Positions 26,589 to 36,112 of a stretch of DNA of 45,516 nucleotides are shown in pieces. The stretch is from Fidelibacterota bacterium (GTDB lineage Bacteria > Fidelibacterota > UBA2242), in contig JADHYC010000013.1 of assembly GCA_016782645.1 (NCBI GenBank), positions 1 to 45,516 of the forward strand, in the 5' to 3' direction. The position numbers and the translations under genes are program-made. The notes under the pieces are model-generated. The model did not search any database. It saw nothing but the letters and a program-made list of their open reading frames with translations, and was not told the origin of the DNA. Position 1 is the first letter of the stretch, and each line of letters starts with the position of its first letter.

Positions 26589-27049
26589 TTTTAGCCTGTT
26601 TTAGTTTATTAGCGATTTTAGTTCAGTTGTTGTTTGTTCCATGGATGACAATTCGCAATATTCGTCCTGATTTTATTCTGCTTCTTGTTCTTATTGTTGG
26701 ACGTTTGAAAGGTCGGATTGTGGGGCAACTATATGGATTTAGTATTGGTTTATTAATTGATGCAATTGGTATGGGATCATTTTTAGGGCTATCCGCACTT
26801 ACAAAAACAATTTCGGGGTTTTTTTCGGGATATTTAAAAAATCAGAAGGGTAGACTGAACCTATTTTCATACTATGCTATAGTTATTATAATTATCTTCG
26901 CTCATTTTGTTATATTTTATTTGGTAAATTTTAAAGGCGCTGAATTTACAACTTACCATATAATCTTAAGGTATGTAATTCCTGCATCAATATATACAAG
27001 CGTTTTTTATATCTTAATTGACCATTTTCTTCCATTGGGATCTGAATAG
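26570..27049 (+). CDS. mreD: Rod-shape determining membrane protein MreD
   Basis: A 159-residue polytopic protein with about five hydrophobic segments and the MreD-like stretch IRPDFILLLVLIVGRLKGR followed by GFSIGLLIDAIGMGSFLG. Length and position between mreC and mrdA support the call, since MreD sequences are poorly conserved. The first codons lie inside mreC, so the start is likely translationally coupled. Confidence 0.92.
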   Translation: MLQKVIVLACFSLLAILVQLLFVPWMTIRNIRPDFILLLVLIVGRLKGRIVGQLYGFSIGLLIDAIGMGSFLGLSALTKTISGFFSGYLKNQKGRLNLFSYYAIVIIIIFAHFVIFYLVNFKGAEFTTYHIILRYVIPASIYTSVFYILIDHFLPLGSE

Positions 27050-27051
27050 TA

Positions 27052-28863
27052 ATGTTTCGTTCTCAAAATACAGTTTCGTTTGAAAGAAGGAACATCCTTA
27101 TTTTAATAGTAATTGCCTTATTTGCTGTTTTAATAGGGAGGTTGTACCATATTCAAATAGTTCAGTACAGTAGATTTGTTGGTATTGCAGAGGCGAATAG
27201 GATTAGAATTGTTCCATTAGAAGCACAAAGGGGAATTATTCATGATCGGAACGGGCAAATAATAGCAGATAATAAGTCGCAGTACAATATAAATATTATT
27301 CCTTTCGAAGTTCGTTCTTCTGAGAAGACGTACAATATTCTAGGAGATTTTTTAGGGCTTACAAAAAATCAAATTCAGAGGCGCATAAATCATAATTGGC
27401 GAGGGCAGTTTTCACCTGCAAGAGTTGCTGAGGATATTAATTTTAAGATATTAACCAATTTAGAGGAACATAAATTGGATCTTCCGGGAGTACTTTATTC
27501 CTTGGAACCCATCCGTTCATTTCCATCGAGAGCAAATTTGCCACATATTCTTGGATATCTTCGTGAAGTGAGTAAGGAGGACTTAAAAAACATCAAATAT
27601 TTTGGATATCGAGCTGGAGATTTAATCGGATGGAAAGGAGTAGAAAGAGAATATGAAAGTATTCTCAGGGGTAAGCGAGGGTATGACTATTTACAAGTGG
27701 ATGTGCATGGACGGGAGGTTGGAAGTCTTCAAGATAAAGAGAAGATTTTACCAAAACCTGGTAATGATTTGTATCTGACGATTGATCTTGATCTTCAGGT
27801 TTATGCTGAATCAATTATGGGTAGTAAGAGGGGTGCAATAATAGTAATGGATTCAAACAGTGGTGAGATTTTATCTCTGATTAGTAAGCCAGACTATTCT
27901 CCCAACCTATTTTCTGGAATTATTGAACCGAGTGTATGGGATAAGCTTAGAGATAATCCTGATCAACCTTTATATAATCGTGTTACTCAAGGTACTTATT
28001 CGCCTGGTTCAGCCTTCAAAATTGTTGCGGCTATGGCTGCTCTCGAAAATGGTGTTGTTGATTCGAATTGGACTGTTCGATGTAGAGGGAAATATCGGCT
28101 CGGCAGAAGGGTTTTTAAATGCTGGAGAGAGAGAGGACATGGCCGAATGAATATGCATGATGCAATAACAAATTCATGCAATGTTTATTTTTATAACTTA
28201 ATCAGAAAAATGGATATTGATATTTGGGCTGATAATGCTCGAATTTTTGGATTTGGGTCTAAAACAAATATTGATCTACCGGAAGAATCAAATGGAGTCG
28301 TTCCTGATACTGAATTTTTGGATCGGAAATATGAAGTTGGGAGTTGGACAGAAGGAAACAAGTTGAACCTAGTTATCGGCCAAGGAGATCTATTAGTAAC
28401 TCCGATTCAAATGGCAAGATTCACTGCTGCACTTGCTACTCGTGGCAAACTTGTTCAGCCTCACGTTGGATTGAGATATTATAACAAAGAACTGAATAAA
28501 TTTATTTTATTCTCTACAGAAATTGATTCAATAGAAGATTATTCGGAATCTACCTGGGATTTCATTCAATACAGCATGTTTGATGTAGTAAATCATAGAA
28601 ATGGAACTGCGCGCTCTGCGAGAGTTAAAGGTTTGAAAGTATATGGTAAAACCGGAACCGCTCAAAATCCACATGGAGACCCTCACGCCTGGTTTATAGG
28701 TTTTACAAAAGATAGAAATTGTTCTATAGCAATAGTGGTTTTAGTAGAGCATGGGGGGTCTGGTGGCTCAACAGCTGCTCCGATAGCAGGTAAATTGTTC
28801 AGATACTGTTATGAAAAAAATATAAATCAAATGATTGTAAGCAGTGGAAATTCTAAGATTTAG
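27052..28863 (+). CDS. mrdA: Peptidoglycan transpeptidase PBP2
   Basis: PBP2 cross-links peptidoglycan during elongation as RodA's partner. The 603-residue protein has an N-terminal membrane anchor (about 14-32), a pedestal/dimerisation domain with RGIIHDRNGQIIADN, and a transpeptidase domain. The catalytic motifs are S320-AFK (within PGSAFKIV), S375-CN and K533-TG (YGKTGTAQN). It ends 20 bases inside rodA. Confidence 0.97.
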   Translation: MFRSQNTVSFERRNILILIVIALFAVLIGRLYHIQIVQYSRFVGIAEANRIRIVPLEAQRGIIHDRNGQIIADNKSQYNINIIPFEVRSSEKTYNILGDFLGLTKNQIQRRINHNWRGQFSPARVAEDINFKILTNLEEHKLDLPGVLYSLEPIRSFPSRANLPHILGYLREVSKEDLKNIKYFGYRAGDLIGWKGVEREYESILRGKRGYDYLQVDVHGREVGSLQDKEKILPKPGNDLYLTIDLDLQVYAESIMGSKRGAIIVMDSNSGEILSLISKPDYSPNLFSGIIEPSVWDKLRDNPDQPLYNRVTQGTYSPGSAFKIVAAMAALENGVVDSNWTVRCRGKYRLGRRVFKCWRERGHGRMNMHDAITNSCNVYFYNLIRKMDIDIWADNARIFGFGSKTNIDLPEESNGVVPDTEFLDRKYEVGSWTEGNKLNLVIGQGDLLVTPIQMARFTAALATRGKLVQPHVGLRYYNKELNKFILFSTEIDSIEDYSESTWDFIQYSMFDVVNHRNGTARSARVKGLKVYGKTGTAQNPHGDPHAWFIGFTKDRNCSIAIVVLVEHGGSGGSTAAPIAGKLFRYCYEKNINQMIVSSGNSKI

Positions 28864-30094
28864 TGGAACTCGTTCGTTATTAAAGCCCTTCTCAAACACT
28901 AATATTTTAATGATAATATTAGTAACTGCGCTTTGTTGCACAGGGTTGTTAGCACTTTATAGTGCCTCGCTTCATATTGATTTGCCATTATTTAAGAGAG
29001 TCATCGGTAAACAGTTTATATGGATTATGATGGGAGGCACGTTAGCAACTATTATTTTCTTTATTCAGAGAAAAGTTTTTCTTGATACAGCATATTTTCT
29101 TTACTTATTTGGTATAGTACTCATATTATTGCCGTTTATTTTAGGGAAATCTCCAACCGGGACATGCAGGTGGATTAGTATAGGGACTTTTCATTTTCAA
29201 CCGTCCGAGTTCATGAAAATATTTGTTATACTGGCTATTGCCAAATATCTTTCAAGCGCAGATATTTCCGTTTCCGATTTCAGGGCTCTAATGGTACCTG
29301 TCCTCTTTTCACTTGTTCCTATGTTGATTATTTTGAAACAACCGGATTTGGGCACCTCGATGATTTTCTTTATTCTTGTTTTTCCATTGTTATTTTGTGC
29401 TGGAGCGAGGCTGTTTCATATTTTTGTTATTCTATCACCTATTATAAGTATTCTCACTGCATTTAATTTTTATACATTTTTTATATGGGTTGTTTTACTT
29501 ATCCTTGTATTGTATTTGAGTAAAGAAAAATTATGGGTTTCTATTGTCTTATTGATATTTAATCTATCCCTTGGATTTGCTACTCCTGTTTTATGGAATA
29601 AATTAAGATCCTATCAGCAAAACAGAATATTGACTCTTTTTAATGTGAATGCTGATCCGCTGGGTGCGGGATACCAGATAATTCAGTCAAAAATAGCAAT
29701 TGGATCCGGTGGTCTATTTGGAAAGGGTTTGGGACATGGAACGCAAACTCATTTAAAATTTCTTCCTGAACAACAAAGCGATTTTATTTTTTCAGTGATA
29801 GGAGAAGAGTATGGTTTTGCAGGGGTTATGTTTGTGCTCATACTATTTTTTGTAATGATAATGATTTTATTAACTTCTACATATCGTTTGAGGGATAGAT
29901 TTAGTTCGCTTGTAATTATTGGGATAGGGAGTACTTTATTGCTTCATGTAGTTATAAATATAGCCATGACAATTGGTTTAATGCCGGTTACTGGTTTACC
30001 TTTACCTTTTCTGAGTTACGGAGGTTCTTTTATTATTACATGTTTTATTTTTGTTGGTTTAGTTTTAAATGTAAATGCAGAAAAGCCCGGATAG
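28844..30094 (+). CDS. rodA: Peptidoglycan glycosyltransferase RodA
   Basis: RodA is the SEDS-family polymerase that extends glycan strands together with PBP2. The 416-residue protein has about ten membrane segments and family motifs including RWISIGTFHFQPSEFMK, KQPDLGTSMI, SKIAIGSGGLFGKGLG, FIFSVIGEEYG and the closing GLPLPFLSYGGSF. The start overlaps mrdA by 20 bases, which supports coupled expression of the pair. Confidence 0.97.
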   Translation: MEILRFSGTRSLLKPFSNTNILMIILVTALCCTGLLALYSASLHIDLPLFKRVIGKQFIWIMMGGTLATIIFFIQRKVFLDTAYFLYLFGIVLILLPFILGKSPTGTCRWISIGTFHFQPSEFMKIFVILAIAKYLSSADISVSDFRALMVPVLFSLVPMLIILKQPDLGTSMIFFILVFPLLFCAGARLFHIFVILSPIISILTAFNFYTFFIWVVLLILVLYLSKEKLWVSIVLLIFNLSLGFATPVLWNKLRSYQQNRILTLFNVNADPLGAGYQIIQSKIAIGSGGLFGKGLGHGTQTHLKFLPEQQSDFIFSVIGEEYGFAGVMFVLILFFVMIMILLTSTYRLRDRFSSLVIIGIGSTLLLHVVINIAMTIGLMPVTGLPLPFLSYGGSFIITCFIFVGLVLNVNAEKPG

Positions 30095-30166
30095 GCATAT
30101 AAACATTGCTTTTTTGAGGGATTTTCGTAGCTTTTAGCACTATATATTGTATGTCAATTTGAAGAA

Positions 30167-31069
30167 ATGAAGAATTTAATGAAAATCAGAATTTTTGTAA
30201 TCTCATTTGTGTTAGGAATACTTTTTCTTTTTTCCCCATATTTTACATTATCTGATGCTATTGCCTTTCCTAAGTCAGACAGGAAACAATCGTCGAAAGA
30301 AGATGTTAACAAGGAAATTTCTGATCTGGGAAAAAAGGTCACGGACCTTACTTCGAAATTGAATAAGGTAGTAAAAACTATTAACAGGCTTTCAAAGCGA
30401 GTTACAAATCTGGAGAAAACAGTCCCGACAAGTCGGGATGCTGATTTAAAGGTTCACATTGAATCAATGGAAAGGTCTATTACAAAATTGGATAGTTTAA
30501 CACAATCTCTTTCTAGTGATATTTTTGATTTGCAACGTCAGATAGATACCGCTGGAAAAAGAGCGTGCTATGCTGACAGTATAAATTTTGAAGTCCTTTC
30601 ACAGTTGGTTATTCTTGAAAATCGTATTCTCTCACTTGGGACTAGTTTGAATGAATACAGAGCAATCAGTCAAAGAAGTAGTAGTGTAAAGTCCACTACT
30701 TCAGCTGATTCTTACAGAGAGCAATATCTTCAGGCTCTCTCTTTTCATCAAAATAATCAAAACGAAGAATCTATTGAGTTATTTCGTCAACTTATTGCAG
30801 AAGATAAGAATCATGAGCTTGCTGATAATGCACAATACTGGATAGGTGAATGCTATTATTCTCTGAGACAGTATCAGCGTGCGATTATTGAATTTGAGAA
30901 AGTCTTTTCTTTTCCCAATACTAATAAGGGTGATGATTCGCAGTTTAAGCTGGGTCTTTGTTACGCAATTCTTGGTGATAGAGAAAAAGCAATTGACGAA
31001 TTTCAGAGACTAATAGATTATTTTCCCCAAAGCGAATATATTGAAAAAACAAAACAATTTATGAAGTAA
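30167..31069 (+). CDS. CpoB/YbgF-like periplasmic coiled-coil and TPR protein
   Basis: A 300-residue exported protein with an N-terminal hydrophobic signal (about 5-30), a long coiled coil (about 43-140, many KVTDLTSKLN-like heptads) and a C-terminal TPR array (about 185-300, e.g. NAQYWIGECYYSLRQYQRAI and SQFKLGLCYAILGDREKAI), the layout of YbgF/CpoB of the Tol-Pal system. No tol or pal gene is in the window. CpoB in E. coli coordinates outer-membrane constriction with PBP1B. Position right after rodA fits a wall or envelope role. The start may be the first ATG or one four codons later. Confidence 0.82.
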   Translation: MKNLMKIRIFVISFVLGILFLFSPYFTLSDAIAFPKSDRKQSSKEDVNKEISDLGKKVTDLTSKLNKVVKTINRLSKRVTNLEKTVPTSRDADLKVHIESMERSITKLDSLTQSLSSDIFDLQRQIDTAGKRACYADSINFEVLSQLVILENRILSLGTSLNEYRAISQRSSSVKSTTSADSYREQYLQALSFHQNNQNEESIELFRQLIAEDKNHELADNAQYWIGECYYSLRQYQRAIIEFEKVFSFPNTNKGDDSQFKLGLCYAILGDREKAIDEFQRLIDYFPQSEYIEKTKQFMK

Positions 31070-31073
31070 TACT

Positions 31074-31904
31074 ATGGTAAAAAGAATTTATTTTTTAACG
31101 TCCGAAATTGTGCCATTTGCTGAGACTTATCGTTTAGCAACTTTTTCAAAGGAGATTCCGGTAGTTTTTAATGAGCGTAAATACGATTTTAGATTAATGA
31201 TGCCCAGATACGGGTTTATTAGTGAAAGAAGGTATATTCTTCGAGAAGTAATTAGGCTCAGAGAAATGGATCTAGTGTATAAGGATAAAGATGTGATGGC
31301 ATGTGTTAAATCTGCTTTTATTCCCAATACAAAAGTGCAGGTATATTTTTTAGAACATGATGATTATTACTCTCATACCGATTCTGATCTATATATACCT
31401 AAAGTTGATTCTGATACAAATCTAAATTCTATCAGATTTGGGTATTTTGCTTCAGCAGCTTTAACAACACTGAATTATCTCCGTTGGAAACCTGAAGTGA
31501 TTATTTGTAATGATTGGCAGATGAGCATGATTCCCATGCTTACTAATTCTAATTTATTGAACAGGGAATATTTTGAAGGGGTGAAAGTAATTCAGATTCT
31601 CCATTCAAAGACACCATTATCTTTATATAATGTTTCAGAATATGAGAAAGTAGGTTTAAAGGACATTGATTTGACATATGTTCGTGATAGTAAGTTGGAT
31701 TGTGTTGCAGCATCTGTTCAATTGTGTGAGCATACGATGATAATCAATGCAAATGATGATCTAACCGAGGAATATCAAAAGGATCCGATTTTTAAGGATC
31801 TTTTCGATAAGAAGAATGTTACATCTTACAATATGAATGGTAAGACTCCAGAAGAGTGGCAAAAATTAGCAGATGAAATTATTAGGATTATTGGACAGCT
31901 TTAA
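31074..31904 (+). CDS. Stand-alone starch/glycogen synthase N-terminal domain, probably non-catalytic
   Basis: The 276-residue protein matches only the N-terminal Rossmann half of GT5 glycogen/starch synthases: a start like RIYFLTSEIVPFAET, RFGYFASAALTTLNYLRWKPEVIICNDWQ-type helices and VKVIQILHSKTP. The KxGGLxD nucleotide-sugar loop expected near residue 15 is replaced by ETYRLATFS, the usual HCHDWQ is ICNDWQ, and the whole C-terminal nucleotide-binding domain is missing. The protein ends in a natural stop without signs of decay. Similar short 'glycogen synthase' proteins are known in Bacteroidota beside DUF4270 surface proteins. It has no signal peptide. I infer a regulatory or binding role rather than glucan synthesis. 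Confidence 0.75.
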   Translation: MVKRIYFLTSEIVPFAETYRLATFSKEIPVVFNERKYDFRLMMPRYGFISERRYILREVIRLREMDLVYKDKDVMACVKSAFIPNTKVQVYFLEHDDYYSHTDSDLYIPKVDSDTNLNSIRFGYFASAALTTLNYLRWKPEVIICNDWQMSMIPMLTNSNLLNREYFEGVKVIQILHSKTPLSLYNVSEYEKVGLKDIDLTYVRDSKLDCVAASVQLCEHTMIINANDDLTEEYQKDPIFKDLFDKKNVTSYNMNGKTPEEWQKLADEIIRIIGQL

Positions 31905-33135
31905 AATAAAGAATAGCCTTAAAGGGCAATCTATCCTTTTTAAAAAATTTAGTAGTATCAAAAGTTTTCTGTTTATATTCTTTTTGTGTCTATTATCGTT
32001 TTTTAATATGTGTGAAGAGATGGTACCTATACTGCAATTGGAAAAAGCACCTTTAGAATTTACTGATGTAACTGTGAGAGATAGTTTGATTTCTGATACG
32101 ACACAGTTAATTGATCCCAAACTTGGTTCAAGCAAACTTTTACTAACTGGCAATAATAATGAAGTGAACGCTTATTCTCTTTTAAGATTTGATAATTTTA
32201 ATACTCTACCAGATACAGTGGATTCAATAGTTTGTGTAACTTTGAAATTACTATCTTCAACAGAGATACCGTATGACACTGTTTCATCAACTAATGTTGG
32301 TATTTCTATATCTTTATTAAAAAGTGATATAGAATCGAATTGGTCAGAAGATAGCTCAAGTGGCAGAGATTTTTCTTTAGAGGGATTTAATTTAACTAAA
32401 TTACGTGACACTACCTTCAGCTCCAATGATACTATTGAATTTGTGCTACCTGATTCAATTATTTCGTTTTGGAGAGATTCGCTAGTTACTAATTATGGGA
32501 TTATTATTCAACTAATAAAGCCCGCTGAGAATACTATGGTGTCGTTTTACTCAAGACAAAACTCAAGTAAATCGCCAATTCTTGAAGTTGAGTATCTTAT
32601 GGAAGGCGATACAGTTACTACGAAAAAAAGTTTTTATCCAACCGCTGATCTTTCCATATTAAATTTCTATCAAACTGATTTAGATTCAAAATATTTACTG
32701 ATGAGTAATGGTCAATCTCTCCGCTCGTTTTTGAAATTCGATTTGTCGAATATAATTACCGATAAGAACTGGGTGATAGCAGAAGCCTTGTTGCACTTGA
32801 AAGTTGATACCCTTCAGATGAAGGGTTATGGTGATAATATTCATTTTTACGTAAATCTATTGGACTCTGTAGTTGATTGGAGTAGCTCTGAATACATTCC
32901 AGACCCAAATAATATTGAAACTGGAGCATATGTTTCCGAGGGTGATACATCATTAACTCTCAGAATAAATAAAACCATTCAACAGTACACGAGTGGATAT
33001 AGGAAAAATTTTGGAATCGTACTCTGGGTATCTCCTTCCACATTGGATATTTCAGTCCTAAGTTTATTTAGTTCTTCACATCAGAATCCTAATAAAAGAC
33101 CGTATCTGGAAATACTCGCAATGAAGGAAAAATAA
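31873..33135 (+). CDS. Surface protein with two DNRLRE-like domains
   Basis: A 420-residue exported protein with a hydrophobic segment (about 31-45) followed by C47, which may be a lipoprotein cysteine though the box FNMC is atypical. Two repeated beta-rich units follow, each with a 'LLRFD...' or 'FLKFDLS...' strand, then a segment like VALLHLKV, and each closes with a domain-end strand (SPILEVEY and RPYLEILA). This is the layout of DNRLRE-type fibre or adhesive domains; in Bacteroidota the comparable neighbour is DUF4270. The ATG overlaps the preceding gene by 32 bases; TTG 31891 is an alternative. Function unknown. Confidence 0.7.
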   Translation: MKLLGLLDSFKIKNSLKGQSILFKKFSSIKSFLFIFFLCLLSFFNMCEEMVPILQLEKAPLEFTDVTVRDSLISDTTQLIDPKLGSSKLLLTGNNNEVNAYSLLRFDNFNTLPDTVDSIVCVTLKLLSSTEIPYDTVSSTNVGISISLLKSDIESNWSEDSSSGRDFSLEGFNLTKLRDTTFSSNDTIEFVLPDSIISFWRDSLVTNYGIIIQLIKPAENTMVSFYSRQNSSKSPILEVEYLMEGDTVTTKKSFYPTADLSILNFYQTDLDSKYLLMSNGQSLRSFLKFDLSNIITDKNWVIAEALLHLKVDTLQMKGYGDNIHFYVNLLDSVVDWSSSEYIPDPNNIETGAYVSEGDTSLTLRINKTIQQYTSGYRKNFGIVLWVSPSTLDISVLSLFSSSHQNPNKRPYLEILAMKEK

Positions 33136-33140
33136 TTAGA

Positions 33141-34352
33141 ATGCATAAAATCTTGGCTTTTATTCTACTGTTTTTGATGGTTACATTCGCTCAGAATTCT
33201 TTTTATTCTTCTTACGGTTTTGGAATAGAATCTCGTTCTCTTCCCGTAAGAATGATTGGGATGGGAAATACGGGGAGTGCGGTAGAAGATTCGCTAAGTT
33301 TAAATACATTGAACCCTGCTTTCTGGAATGGTTTTTTAACTACTTCTCTTCAGGGCCAAGTAGAGTCCTCTTTTTTGAATGTACCAGAAATTCCATTTAA
33401 TAATGCGCTTTCCCGGTTTATGGGATTCTCCTTTAAATTACCTATCACTAAGAAAATTGGAGTTGCTTTTGGTTTGATGCCTAAGACCCGAGTGCACGCG
33501 AAAAACACCTTCGTTGATTCAGCAAAGTTCATTGATTCCTTCGTATCGTACAAATATTCTGTTGAAGCATTAGGTGGAATTTCAGAGTTTTTCATTGGGG
33601 GAGGATACAGAATTAATCCGCAATGGCGGGTTGGTATAAAGACAAAATTATACTTTGGTAATTATATTAATAAAGGAAGTGCAGATATTAATAATAATGG
33701 TACAGTCGATAGTTATTATAACAGACGAGTGACAGTAAATGGTTCTCAAATTGGTTTGGGAGTTGCCTGGGTTGACAAAAGTGGGGAACTTTGCTTGTCC
33801 GGATATATAGATCAGAGTATAAAATTTAAATATAAAACAGATTATGACTACTTCTATGGACCTGATAGTACGATAGGTTTTAAGTCTCTGAACTATCCAT
33901 CATCTTATAGATTCGGTATAAGTAAAAAGTTACCGATGAATCTTGGATTCAACACAGATTTCAGGTTTACTAAAGTTTCCAGCTCTCTGTTTAATGATTT
34001 TTACCAGTTTAAGAGAACATCCTCGAAAGACTCCTATTTCATTGGTATAGGACTTGAGAAATTGCCTTCAGATAGGAAAGATAGTAAATTTTTAGCGAAA
34101 TTATTTTTGCGTATCGGAACTTATTACAGAACGGAACCATTTTACTATTTACAAAAGAAAGTAGAAGAATCTGGTGTAAGTTTTGGAATTGGAGTTCCTT
34201 TTCGTAGAGACCTTAGTCGATTAGACCTGGCTATAGTAGCTGCTAAAAGAGATGGCTTCCTGAATGAAAAAACAGGAAGCGAAAAAGTAATATCATTACA
34301 TATCGGTATTACAACTGGAGGGATTTGGTTTAAAAAATCTAAAAGACGTTAA
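33141..34352 (+). CDS. Outer-membrane beta-barrel protein
   Basis: This 403-residue protein has a signal peptide (MHKILAFILLFLMVTFAQ) and a beta-rich body of alternating strands. The N-terminus LPVRMIGMGNTGSAVEDSL followed by LNPAFW resembles the PorV/FadL-like start (R..GMG.AGVAV...NPA). It probably forms a barrel partner for the preceding surface protein, which ends six bases upstream. No specific function is recognised. Confidence 0.72.
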   Translation: MHKILAFILLFLMVTFAQNSFYSSYGFGIESRSLPVRMIGMGNTGSAVEDSLSLNTLNPAFWNGFLTTSLQGQVESSFLNVPEIPFNNALSRFMGFSFKLPITKKIGVAFGLMPKTRVHAKNTFVDSAKFIDSFVSYKYSVEALGGISEFFIGGGYRINPQWRVGIKTKLYFGNYINKGSADINNNGTVDSYYNRRVTVNGSQIGLGVAWVDKSGELCLSGYIDQSIKFKYKTDYDYFYGPDSTIGFKSLNYPSSYRFGISKKLPMNLGFNTDFRFTKVSSSLFNDFYQFKRTSSKDSYFIGIGLEKLPSDRKDSKFLAKLFLRIGTYYRTEPFYYLQKKVEESGVSFGIGVPFRRDLSRLDLAIVAAKRDGFLNEKTGSEKVISLHIGITTGGIWFKKSKRR

Positions 34353-34370
34353 TTAGAGGGGATATTTGTA

Positions 34371-35669
34371 ATGAAAGTAAAGAATCTTATCAAACCATTT
34401 GCTATCATAATTTTTCTTTTTGTGAGTATTTATCTGATTAATTGTGTACCTCCTTCAGCTGGCGTTGTTAGTGAAGCCGAGCGAATTAGTGCAATTGAAA
34501 AAGCACGTCAAGATTCTATAAGGTGGGGTAAGTGTGAACGTTATCTAAGTTTTGCTTTTAGCTATTATCAGAACCAGGATTGGCATGGCGCAATTGGTAA
34601 TTACCGCAAGATGGTTAATTTGGGATGTGAAAAAGGTTTTGCTCAGGATATTTTTTCCTACTATGGAAGAGCGTATCAACAATTAGCGGCAGAAAACCCT
34701 ATATATTATGACAGCGCATTATTTGTTTATTTAAAAGGTGAAGAATATTTACCAAATGACATGTTTCTGCATAAGAATATTAGTTATATATATCATATGC
34801 AGGGGAAAGTTGATCTGGAAATACGAGAATATGAAAAGATGGTAGAAATCGATCCGGAAAATATTGAATTGTATAGGAAATTGGTGAAGCTCTGTTTTTC
34901 AGCTGAGCGCTATGACGACGTTTTATGGGCAATTAATGAGATTCTTAGATTGAATCCTAATGACGAGCAGGCTGTTAATGACCGATTGACTGCATATGCT
35001 AAATTGGGCAAAGATATTACAACGATTCAGAGAGAACAATGGGAGAAGAATCCTGATAATGTCCGTTATGGTCTGGAATATGCTGCATCTCTTTCGGATC
35101 AACTTGAATATGATAAAGCGATTGAAGTATATAAAAAAGTTACATCATTTGATCCGAAAAACCGTGAAGCTTGGGAAAACCTTGGGAAACTGTATTTTGC
35201 TTTAGATAACAATGAAAAAGTGGTTGGAGCTTATATTCATATTAGCAAGAATATATTACCTAGAGACCTTGAAGTTATTCAGAATATAACGAAGGGTTAT
35301 CAATTACTGTTTAATTTTGAAGAGGCTTATTACTGGGCTGAAAAAGCTATTAAAATCGGAGGTTCGAGTTTATCGTGTAAAATACGTGCGGATGTATATT
35401 ACTCTGCGGCTGATTATTTTACTGGTGATAAACAGGCTAATTTCGAAGATAAATTGGTATACAAATTGGCTTATGATGATTACCGCAAAGCTTTTCAAAT
35501 GGGCGATCACAGTGTTAAAAAAAGAATTGATTTTTTAGAAGAACATTTAATTCCATCAAAAGAAGATTGGTTTATGCATAAATATGATGAAACAGGTGCT
35601 GAACGGAAAATATTTCGTCCTCAAAGAAAAGATTATAGTTGGATAACTACTGAAGTAAAGAAAGACTGA
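34371..35669 (+). CDS. TPR-repeat lipoprotein
   Basis: A 432-residue protein with a lipoprotein-type signal (hydrophobic 10-23, LINC, C25) and at least five tetratricopeptide repeats between about 55 and 330, for example ENIELYRKLVKLCFSAERYDDVL and YDKAIEVYKKVTSFDPKNREAW. It probably binds partners at the periplasmic face of a membrane. AGGGGATATTTGTA precedes the ATG. The stop TGA overlaps the rpiB ATG. Function unknown. Confidence 0.8.
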   Translation: MKVKNLIKPFAIIIFLFVSIYLINCVPPSAGVVSEAERISAIEKARQDSIRWGKCERYLSFAFSYYQNQDWHGAIGNYRKMVNLGCEKGFAQDIFSYYGRAYQQLAAENPIYYDSALFVYLKGEEYLPNDMFLHKNISYIYHMQGKVDLEIREYEKMVEIDPENIELYRKLVKLCFSAERYDDVLWAINEILRLNPNDEQAVNDRLTAYAKLGKDITTIQREQWEKNPDNVRYGLEYAASLSDQLEYDKAIEVYKKVTSFDPKNREAWENLGKLYFALDNNEKVVGAYIHISKNILPRDLEVIQNITKGYQLLFNFEEAYYWAEKAIKIGGSSLSCKIRADVYYSAADYFTGDKQANFEDKLVYKLAYDDYRKAFQMGDHSVKKRIDFLEEHLIPSKEDWFMHKYDETGAERKIFRPQRKDYSWITTEVKKD

Positions 35670-36112
35670 TGAAAATAACTTTTGGAGCTGATCACGGTGG
35701 CTTCAAGTTAAAATCTGCTCTTGTAAAGTTTGCAAGAAATTTAGGGTATGAAGTTGTAGATATTGGTACTTTTTCGAACAAATCAGTTGACTATCCTGAT
35801 TTTGCAAAAAAGGTAGCAAAAGAAGTAGCTGATGATGATACTGATGCAGGTGTTTTAGTTTGTAGGACTGGCATAGGTATGAGTATTTCTGCAAATAAAG
35901 TTGCTGGTGCTCGAGCTGCTCTTTGCTATTCCCAAAAAGTTGCCGAACTAAGTCGTTTACATAATGATGCCAATATTCTTTGTTTGGGAGCTGACTTTAT
36001 TGAATTAGAAGAGGCAAAGAGAATTTTTAGTAAATGGGTTAACACTCGTTTTGAGGGTGGACGCCACAAGATAAGGGTAGGAAAGATCGAAGAATTAGAG
36101 AGGTTGATTTGA
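35669..36112 (+). CDS. rpiB: Ribose-5-phosphate isomerase B
   Basis: RpiB interconverts ribose 5-phosphate and ribulose 5-phosphate in the pentose phosphate pathway. The 147-residue enzyme has GADHGG (D8, H9), the catalytic C65 in [16 protein letters not shown] and the GADFI segment. It heads the rpiB-glyA-nrdR cluster, a common arrangement, and overlaps the genes on both sides. Confidence 0.96.
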   Translation: MKITFGADHGGFKLKSALVKFARNLGYEVVDIGTFSNKSVDYPDFAKKVAKEVADDDTDAGVLVCRTGIGMSISANKVAGARAALCYSQKVAELSRLHNDANILCLGADFIELEEAKRIFSKWVNTRFEGGRHKIRVGKIEELERLI

